Shown here: piece after piece, positions 44,651 through 49,807 of the stretch | Layout: every line of letters begins with the position of its first letter | How positions within the stretch are numbered: position 1 is the stretch's first letter | Assembly (NCBI GenBank): GCA_001941135.1 | Contig: MSHL01000040.1 | Location: 1 to 49,807, forward strand | Reading direction: 5' to 3' | DNA from: Ruminococcus sp. Zagget11 | Lineage (GTDB): Bacteria; Bacillota; Clostridia; Oscillospirales; Ruminococcaceae | Length of the DNA: 49,807 nucleotides | The notes under the pieces: generated by a model | Seen by the model: only the letters and a program-made list of their open reading frames with translations | Told to the model about the DNA's origin: nothing | Database searches by the model: none | Made by a program: the position numbers and the translations under genes

Positions 44651-45133
44651 TTATTGACCTTTAATCCTCGCCTCAATATCTCCCAAAATGCACCTCGGTA
44701 CAAATTTGCTGATATCTCCGCCGAAGGAAGCTACCTGCTTTACTACGCTGGAGCTTAAATACGTATTTTCGCTGCTGGTGGTGAGAAATACCGTTTCCGC
44801 TCCCCCATACAGGTTTTTGTTTACAAGCGCCATCTGAAACTCATATTCAAAATCGGTAACCGCCCGCAAGCCCTTAACTATAGCCACAGCGCCCACCTGC
44901 TTTACATAATCCGCTATAAGCCCCTCGCAAATATCGACCACCACATTGTCCCAATCCTTAGTTACCTTTTGGATAAGAGCAACGCGCTCCGCGGGGGTAA
45001 AAAGCGGATCCTTCTGCGCATTCACCGCCACAAGGACTATTACCTTGTCAAAAAGCTGTGATGCACGGTATATTATATCCCTGTGCCCAAATGTAACCGG
45101 GTCAAAGCTTCCCGGACAAACGGCTATTCTCAT
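44651..45133 (-). CDS. coaD: Phosphopantetheine adenylyltransferase
   Basis: 160 residues, normal length. Nucleotidyltransferase fold with GSFDPVTFGHRDII (8-21), including the T/H-x-G-H motif, VKGLRAVTDFEYEFQMALVN and the ISSS-like TYLSSSVVKQVASFGGD. Catalyses the penultimate step of CoA synthesis (4'-phosphopantetheine plus ATP to dephospho-CoA). Its ATG overlaps the rsmD stop by one base (TAATG), the usual rsmD-coaD pair. Confidence 0.97.
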   Translation of the reverse strand: MRIAVCPGSFDPVTFGHRDIIYRASQLFDKVIVLVAVNAQKDPLFTPAERVALIQKVTKDWDNVVVDICEGLIADYVKQVGAVAIVKGLRAVTDFEYEFQMALVNKNLYGGAETVFLTTSSENTYLSSSVVKQVASFGGDISKFVPRCILGDIEARIKGQ

Positions 45134-45681
45134 TATTCTGCATCTCCCTCGGTTCTATAAACCGTAACTCCCACTTTACCGTATTTATAGCTTTTCTGTT
45201 TAACGGCTTTTCCGTAGCTTTCCGGGAGATTTAGGGTAATTTCATGCTCACAGACTATTACGCCTCTGTGGGAAAGCTTCATTGCCGCAAAGGGCATTAC
45301 CTTTTCAATAAGCCCCTTTTCATAGGGGGGATCTATCAAGATAACGTCAAATGTCATACGCACATCACGTATGAAATCCACGCTGTCCGTAACGGAAACC
45401 GCAGAGCTGTCAAGAAAACCCGCGGAAACGATATTTTCCTTTGTTAAATCGGCTGAAACCGTACTCTTATCCACAAATCGGCAGTACTTCGCCCCTCGTG
45501 AAAGAGCCTCCAGTCCCAGCTGTCCCGTGCCGCTGAACAGGTCGCAGACCACAGCGCCCTGCAGGTCAAACTGTATTATGGAAAAAATCGCTTCCTTGAC
45601 CTTATCGGAGGTGGGACGAATATCTATACCCTCGGGTGTTTTCAGCCGCCGTCCGCGCGCTGATCCTGTTATTATACGCAT
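45133..45681 (-). CDS. rsmD: 16S rRNA (guanine966-N2)-methyltransferase
   Basis: 182 residues. RIITGSARGRRLKTPEG at the N-terminus with IRPTSDKVKEAIFSII, SAM motif I VCDLFSGTGQLGLEALSRGA and the catalytic motif IV IDPPYEKG, all characteristic of RsmD. Methylates G966 in helix 31 of 16S rRNA. GAGGAG lies 8 nt before ATG 45681. First gene of the run rsmD-coaD-coiled coil-MoxR-DUF58-transglutaminase; I could not find a convincing promoter in the repeat-rich sequence upstream. Confidence 0.96.
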   Translation of the reverse strand: MRIITGSARGRRLKTPEGIDIRPTSDKVKEAIFSIIQFDLQGAVVCDLFSGTGQLGLEALSRGAKYCRFVDKSTVSADLTKENIVSAGFLDSSAVSVTDSVDFIRDVRMTFDVILIDPPYEKGLIEKVMPFAAMKLSHRGVIVCEHEITLNLPESYGKAVKQKSYKYGKVGVTVYRTEGDAE

Positions 45682-45751
45682 AATTAAATCTCCTCTGCGG
45701 CGGGCGGACCTATTAGAAGCAAGAAAATAGGAGCTTCGCCGGTTTTTTGGA

Positions 45752-45860
45752 AAATAGAAAATAGAAGCAAGAAAATAGAAATGCTATCTGCTTATTTCAA
45801 CTAAAGCAATTCAAAAATAAAGTAACGATTATTCCTCTATCCTCTTACCTCTAATAGAGA
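45752..45860. repeat. Repeat A-like AT-rich sequence
   Basis: Several GAAAATAGAA stretches at one end and TTCCTCTATCCTCTTACCTC at the other, resembling the ends of the other repeat A copies but with weak match. Lies upstream of rsmD. Confidence 0.4.
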
Positions 45861-45903
45861 ATACCACATTTTCATCGCAAAACAACATATCCCGCCATTA
45901 ACT

Positions 45904-45980
45904 GTCGGCTTACAATGTAAGGCTATTCAAGAACGTCTAAGGTCGACGGGATGCAGTAGGTGCAGGGACACCCTGTCTAC
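45904..45980 (+). repeat. Dispersed intergenic repeat B, copy 2
   Basis: Starts GTCGGCTTACAATG, contains GCTATTCAAGAAC and ends with GTAGGTGCAGGG hairpin (GTAG/CTAC and CAGGG/CCCTG). Similar in order and length (77 versus 78 bp) to 26823-26900 on the minus strand. Confidence 0.6.
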
Positions 45981-46097
45981 TTTAGGTTATTTTAACATAT
46001 TAACAGTAATATGTCAAGGGGTTTTCCGTTGTATAAAATCACGATATTGCAGCAGAACACTGTTTCTGCGGTTTTTCTGATTTTTTTAAATTTCCTC

Positions 46098-46126
46098 TTG
46101 ATAAATACCCCACGGGGGTATATAAT
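46098..46126 (+). promoter_or_regulatory. Promoter of the csoR-copA-copZ operon
   Basis: TTGATA (46098-46103), 17 bp, TATAAT (46121-46126). The CsoR operator fills the spacer. Confidence 0.85.
46105..46121. promoter_or_regulatory. CsoR operator
   Basis: Inverted repeat ATACCCC-ACG-GGGGTAT, the GC-rich core with TA-rich ends typical of copper-responsive CsoR sites, lying between -35 and -10 so that bound repressor blocks polymerase. Confidence 0.82.
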
Positions 46127-46158
46127 ATAACTGCAATGACAAATTGGAGGGTTAGCGT

Positions 46159-46468
46159 ATGAAAAAAAAAAAACGAATGCTGCTGCGGAAAAAAGACCAA
46201 GGAACGTTCTCCCGATGAATACCGCAGGCTGATAAACCGATTAAACCGAATTGAGGGACAGGTGCGGGGACTTAAAAAGATGATCGAGGAAAACGCCTAT
46301 TGCACTGATGTGCTTATACAGTCCTCCGCCGTAAACGCCGCACTTAATTCCTTTAATAAGGAGCTGCTTGCCAATCATATTCGCACCTGCGTTGCAAATG
46401 ATATTCGTGACGGCAATGACGAGGTTATCGACGACCTTGTGGCTACCCTGCAAAAGCTTATGAAATAA
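46159..46468 (+). CDS. csoR: Copper-sensing repressor CsoR, out of frame at a poly-A run near the start
   Basis: ATG 46159 (GGAGG 10 nt upstream) is followed by twelve A. In that frame a stop arrives after 19 codons. One base fewer in the run restores [37 protein letters not shown] and the full CsoR helical fold, about 102 residues. Cu(I) ligands of the C-H-C set are visible: Cys in NAYCTDVL and H-x3-C in NHIRTC. Apo-CsoR represses the operon; Cu(I) releases it. The break may be a sequencing error, a phase-variable switch, or corrected by slippage on the A-run. Confidence 0.85.
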
Positions 46469-46487
46469 TTACGAAAGGAATATTATA

Positions 46488-49028
46488 ATGGAACAATATA
46501 CCGTAACGGGTATGAGCTGCGCCGCCTGCTCCGCAAGAGTGGAAAAGGCTGTCAGCAAAGTACCCGGAGTTGAAAGCTGCTCCGTCAGCCTGCTTACCAA
46601 CTCAATGGGAGTTGAGGGGACTGCCTCCCCCGCCGCTGTCATATCCGCTGTAACGGCGGCAGGCTACGGCGCAGCATTAAAGGGCGGCAGTGAATCAAAA
46701 TCCTCCTCCGACAGCGAGGACGCCCTAAAGGATCGTGAAACGCCCGTACTCAAACGCAGACTTATCGCCTCGGTGGGATTCCTGCTGGTACTCATGTACT
46801 TCTCGATGGGTCATATGATGTGGGACTTTCCCCTGCCTAAATGGTTTGAGGGAAATCATGTGGCGATGGGGCTTGTTCAGCTGCTGCTGGCAACTATTGT
46901 CATGATAATAAACCAGAAATTCTTTATCAGCGGCACAAAGGCGCTGATAAACCGTGCCCCCAATATGGACACACTTGTTGCACTGGGGTCATTTGCCTCC
47001 TATGCATGGAGCGTTTACGCACTGCTTATGATGTCCGATGCGGTGGCTAAGGGCGATCATGAGCTTGCAATGACCTATATAGATGAGCTTTACTTTGAAT
47101 CCGCCGCCATGATAGTCACGCTTATTACCGTGGGAAAAATGCTTGAAGCCCGTTCTAAGGGCAAGACCACCGATGCCCTGAAAAGCCTTATGAAGCTTGC
47201 CCCCAAAACAGCGGTGCTTATAAGGGATAATACCGAAATTACCGTCCCCATAGAGCAGGTTCGCAGAGGTGATATTTTCGTTGTTCGCCCGGGTGAAAAT
47301 ATCCCTGTGGACGGTACGATAATCGAGGGGTCAACCGCTGTAAACGAATCTGCGCTGACAGGTGAAAGCATTCCCGTTGATAAATCCGAGGGCGACAGCG
47401 TATCAGCCGCTACGGTAAATCAGTCGGGATTTATCAGATGTGAAGCGACCCGTGTGGGCGAGGACACCACACTTTCACAGATTATAAAAATGGTAAGCGA
47501 TGCCGCCGCCACAAAAGCGCCTATCGCAAAAATCGCCGACAAGGTTTCGGGAGTATTCGTACCGACTGTTATTACAATTGCCTTAGTTACAACAATTGTA
47601 TGGCTGCTGTGCGGAGAAACCTTTGCCTTTGCGCTGGCAAGGGGAATTTCCGTCTTAGTTATATCCTGCCCCTGTGCGCTGGGTCTTGCAACTCCCGTTG
47701 CCATTATGGTTGGCAGCGGAATGGGCGCAAAAAACGGTATTCTTTTCAAAACTGCCGTTTCCTTGGAGGAAACGGGAAAGGTTCAGATTGCCGCCCTTGA
47801 CAAAACAGGCACTATAACAAGCGGTGAGCCTCGTGTCACCGATATTATCCCCGCAGAGGGCTTTACGGAAGAGGAACTGATGAGGGTGGCTTATTCACTG
47901 GAAGCCAAAAGCGAACACCCTCTTGCAAAGGCTATTTTGCTGAAAGCCGAGGAAACGGGCATTACCCCCGAAAATGTAAGCGACTTTCGCGCATTGGCGG
48001 GAAACGGTCTTTCCGCTCGCTTAAACGGCGATACGCTCTTAGGCGGAAGCATGAGGTTTATCGGCTCGCAGACAGATGTTTCCGAGGATTTGCTAAGGCA
48101 GTGTGAAGGTCTTGCGGAAAGCGGAAAGACACCCCTGCTTTTCGCCAAAAACAATACCCTTATGGGAATTATTGCGGTCGCGGACGTTATAAAGCCTGAA
48201 AGCGCACAGGCTGTAAAGGATTTGCAGCATATGGGCATTAAGGTTGTAATGCTCACGGGGGACAATGAAAAAACTGCCCATGCCATAGGCAAGCAGGCAG
48301 GAGTTGACAAGGTAATAGCGGGAGTTCTGCCCGACGGAAAAGAGGCTGTTATACGCAGGCTTAAGGAGTACGGAAGGGTTGCCATGGTCGGTGACGGCAT
48401 AAACGATGCCCCTGCCCTCACCCGTGCGGATATAGGCATAGCTATCGGCGCAGGTGCGGATGTGGCTATAGATGCGGCGGATATTGTATTGATGAAAAGC
48501 AGTCTTGCCGATGTTCCCGCCGCAATAAGGCTTAGCCGCGCCACACTGAAAAATATTCACCAAAATCTCTTTTGGGCGTTCTTCTACAACTCGATAGGTA
48601 TTCCACTGGCAGCGGGTGTATTTATATCCCTGTTCGGCTGGAGGCTGAACCCCATGTTTGCCGCCGCCGCTATGAGTCTGTCGTCATTCTGTGTGGTAAC
48701 AAACGCACTCAGTCTTAATCTTTTCAAAATTCATGAGTCCAAGGGAGATAAGCCTGTAAAAAAGGCGGCTGTACTCCCCGAATTTACCGAAGCTAAAGCC
48801 GAGGATAGCGGCAAAACCATTACCCTTAGCATAGACGGTATGATGTGCGGTCACTGCGAAAATGCGGTAAAAACGGCACTGGAAGCTCTTGACGGTATCA
48901 CAAGCGTTTCAGCCGACCATGAAAAGGGAATTGCCGTAATTACCCTTAACGGCGAGCCTGACATGAAAGCCGTGAAAAAAGCGATCAAGGCTGCGGGCTA
49001 TGCTTTCAAGGGTATTAATAACGCTTAA
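46488..49028 (+). CDS. copA: Copper-exporting P1B-type ATPase
   Basis: 846 residues. N-terminal heavy-metal domain [12 protein letters not shown] (C11, C14); eight membrane helices with the CPC ion site in [17 protein letters not shown] actuator loop; phosphorylation site DKTGTIT; HP in SEHPLA; MLTGDN; and [12 protein letters not shown]. Pumps Cu(I) out of the cytoplasm. A second heavy-metal domain, [13 protein letters not shown], is attached at the C-terminus (about 776-846), which is less usual. AAAGGAA precedes ATG 46488, 19 bp after csoR. Confidence 0.97.
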   Translation: MEQYTVTGMSCAACSARVEKAVSKVPGVESCSVSLLTNSMGVEGTASPAAVISAVTAAGYGAALKGGSESKSSSDSEDALKDRETPVLKRRLIASVGFLLVLMYFSMGHMMWDFPLPKWFEGNHVAMGLVQLLLATIVMIINQKFFISGTKALINRAPNMDTLVALGSFASYAWSVYALLMMSDAVAKGDHELAMTYIDELYFESAAMIVTLITVGKMLEARSKGKTTDALKSLMKLAPKTAVLIRDNTEITVPIEQVRRGDIFVVRPGENIPVDGTIIEGSTAVNESALTGESIPVDKSEGDSVSAATVNQSGFIRCEATRVGEDTTLSQIIKMVSDAAATKAPIAKIADKVSGVFVPTVITIALVTTIVWLLCGETFAFALARGISVLVISCPCALGLATPVAIMVGSGMGAKNGILFKTAVSLEETGKVQIAALDKTGTITSGEPRVTDIIPAEGFTEEELMRVAYSLEAKSEHPLAKAILLKAEETGITPENVSDFRALAGNGLSARLNGDTLLGGSMRFIGSQTDVSEDLLRQCEGLAESGKTPLLFAKNNTLMGIIAVADVIKPESAQAVKDLQHMGIKVVMLTGDNEKTAHAIGKQAGVDKVIAGVLPDGKEAVIRRLKEYGRVAMVGDGINDAPALTRADIGIAIGAGADVAIDAADIVLMKSSLADVPAAIRLSRATLKNIHQNLFWAFFYNSIGIPLAAGVFISLFGWRLNPMFAAAAMSLSSFCVVTNALSLNLFKIHESKGDKPVKKAAVLPEFTEAKAEDSGKTITLSIDGMMCGHCENAVKTALEALDGITSVSADHEKGIAVITLNGEPDMKAVKKAIKAAGYAFKGINNA

Positions 49029-49087
49029 CCATTGCCCTAATCCGAAAGGATTTGTGCAATAAGGTATATATCAAGGAGGTCATTTTT

Positions 49088-49348
49088 ATGAACAAGATAG
49101 TATTAACCATTGACGGCATGATGTGCGGTCACTGCGAGGCACACGTTTGCGACACCCTGCGCAAGGAATGTGACAGCAAGGCAAAGGTGAGCGCATCACA
49201 CACAACGGGTCTTGCGGAGATTATCACCGAGGAGCAGCCGGATATTGCACGTTTAAAGGCGGCTGTTTCCGAAACCGGCTACAAGGTAACCGATGTAAAG
49301 GTTGAACCCTACGAGAAGAAGAAATTCTCCCTTTTCGGTAATAAATAA
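49088..49348 (+). CDS. copZ: Copper chaperone, heavy-metal-associated domain (CopZ-like)
   Basis: 86 residues from ATG 49088, with AAGGAGG upstream (the frame start at 49052 is rejected). One HMA domain with [15 protein letters not shown]; the metal-binding C-x2-C is Cys12 and Cys15. The motif is nearly identical to the C-terminal HMA of CopA. A short charged C-terminal tail (EPYEKKKFSLFGNK) follows. Delivers Cu(I) to CopA or CsoR. Last gene of the copper operon, 59 bp after copA. Confidence 0.9.
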   Translation: MNKIVLTIDGMMCGHCEAHVCDTLRKECDSKAKVSASHTTGLAEIITEEQPDIARLKAAVSETGYKVTDVKVEPYEKKKFSLFGNK

Positions 49349-49393
49349 GCGTTGGTCATTACCCCAAAAGACAAAAAGCGTACACCGCAAAAG

Positions 49394-49807
49394 TGAAGTG
49401 CTCCCCTTTTGTTAGACAATGTGGTATAATATAAATATACCAATTAAAAGTCTAATGAAAGGGGATATTTTTATGCCTAAAGGAAAGCCAAACAAAAGGT
49501 ATACACCAGAATTTAAAATCATGGTTGTAGAAACAATGCAAAAGGAAAAACTGAGCTACAAAGAAATAGAGAGAAGATTTGAATTGCCGCACAGACGAGC
49601 CGCCGATTGGGAACGAATCTACCTTGAAGAAGGAAAAGAAGGACTCTATGTTGAAAGAAGAGGACGAAAGTCAACGGGACGCCCTCCAAAACTGAAGAAA
49701 GAGGTGGAGGAAGACCTCATCGCAGAAATGCAGCGACTTCGTGCGGAAAATGACTACCTAAAAAAATTGAATGCCTTGGTTGCCGAGAGGGTACGGCAAG
49801 AGAAAAA
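49394..49807 (+). mobile_element. IS3-family insertion sequence, left part
   Basis: The sequence TGAAGTGCTCCCC then TTTTGTTAGACA (from about 49394) resembles the left inverted repeat of IS3/IS150-group elements; an OrfA frame starts 79 bp inside. The right end lies outside the window, so target duplication cannot be checked. It sits about 45 bp after copZ. Confidence 0.72.
49473..49807 (+). CDS. IS3-family transposase OrfA (C-terminus cut by window edge)
   Basis: At least 111 residues from ATG 49473 behind AAAGGGG. Basic start MPKGKPNKRYTPEFKIMVVE, a helix-turn-helix (LSYKEIERRFELPHRRAADWERIYLEEG), a GRPPK linker and a leucine-zipper-like helix EDLIAEMQRLRAENDYLKKLNALV, the usual OrfA order in which the zipper precedes a programmed frameshift to OrfB. 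OrfB (the DDE domain) is not in the window. Confidence 0.88.
   Translation, partial: MPKGKPNKRYTPEFKIMVVETMQKEKLSYKEIERRFELPHRRAADWERIYLEEGKEGLYVERRGRKSTGRPPKLKKEVEEDLIAEMQRLRAENDYLKKLNALVAERVRQEK

Larger units (their letters stand above)
45682..46158. other. Intergenic region between rsmD and the copper operon
   Basis: 477 bp with no gene: repeat A-like sequence (45752-45860), repeat B copy 2 (45904-45980), a short GCAGAA/TTCTGC hairpin with T-run (46052-46075) and the copper operon promoter/operator (46098-46126). Confidence 0.75.

Noticed and set aside
46028-46075. Hairpin GCAGAA/TTCTGC with T-run as a separate terminator feature
   Set aside because: Only six base pairs, and no plus-strand gene upstream that would need it; mentioned only in the intergenic entry.

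Overview
This looks like part of the chromosome of an anaerobic, endospore-forming Clostridia bacterium, probably a gut or rumen member of the Oscillospiraceae/Ruminococcaceae. The evidence is the germination protease gene (gpr) beside rpsT, a full F-type ATP synthase operon, AGGAGG-type ribosome binding sites, near-consensus sigma-A promoters with 17-bp spacers, and moderate GC content. The genus is inference.

Layout. 1-1.7 kb: end of a type II restriction-modification pair (endonuclease overlapping an N6-adenine methyltransferase cut by the window edge). 1.9-7.6 kb: a frameshifted EamA-type transporter, ilvE, tRNA-Arg, a thioesterase, rnhA, small secreted or membrane proteins, and a membrane protein divergent from a TetR regulator with a perfect palindrome between them. 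7.7-12.2 kb: a DUF1858 protein, then trmK, a Nif3-like gene, rlmA, rqcH and a 32-residue membrane peptide, closely packed. 12.2-14.8 kb: a three-gene minus-strand operon (phosphoribosyltransferase-fold protein, SGNH hydrolase lipoprotein, GNAT). 14.9-16.3 kb: rpsT and gpr, divergent. 16.4-23.4 kb: atpI-B-E-F-H-A-G-D-C; the c subunit has the two-carboxylate pattern linked to Na+ coupling. 23.7-24.9 kb: tRNA-Pro, a hicA-hicB toxin-antitoxin pair, tRNA-Thr and tRNA-Tyr. 25-30.4 kb: typA, the trkA-trkH potassium uptake pair, and a likely stand-alone small RNA. 30.4-34.6 kb: a U32-like protein with a GH3 glycosidase, divergent from a cytidylate-kinase-like gene whose leader holds a 70-bp tandem repeat. 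34.7-39.3 kb: rlmB, a 1010-residue degenerate P-type-ATPase-like protein, and mscL. 39.4-45.7 kb: rsmD, coaD, a coiled-coil protein, MoxR ATPase, DUF58 protein and transmembrane transglutaminase, in one direction. 46-49.4 kb: csoR-copA-copZ copper resistance operon with a clear operator; csoR is out of frame at a poly-A run. 49.4 kb to end: left end of an IS3-family element.

Most genes are housekeeping: translation quality and RNA modification (trmK, rlmA, rqcH, rlmB, rsmD, rpsT), ion homeostasis (ATP synthase, Trk, MscL, CopA) and cofactor or amino-acid supply (coaD, ilvE). The less ordinary features are the P-type-ATPase-like pseudoenzyme, the unidentified small RNA, two families of dispersed intergenic repeats (one supplies the stop codon of the DUF58 gene), the phosphoribosyltransferase-fold protein with a degenerate PRPP loop, and three homopolymer frameshifts in two genes.
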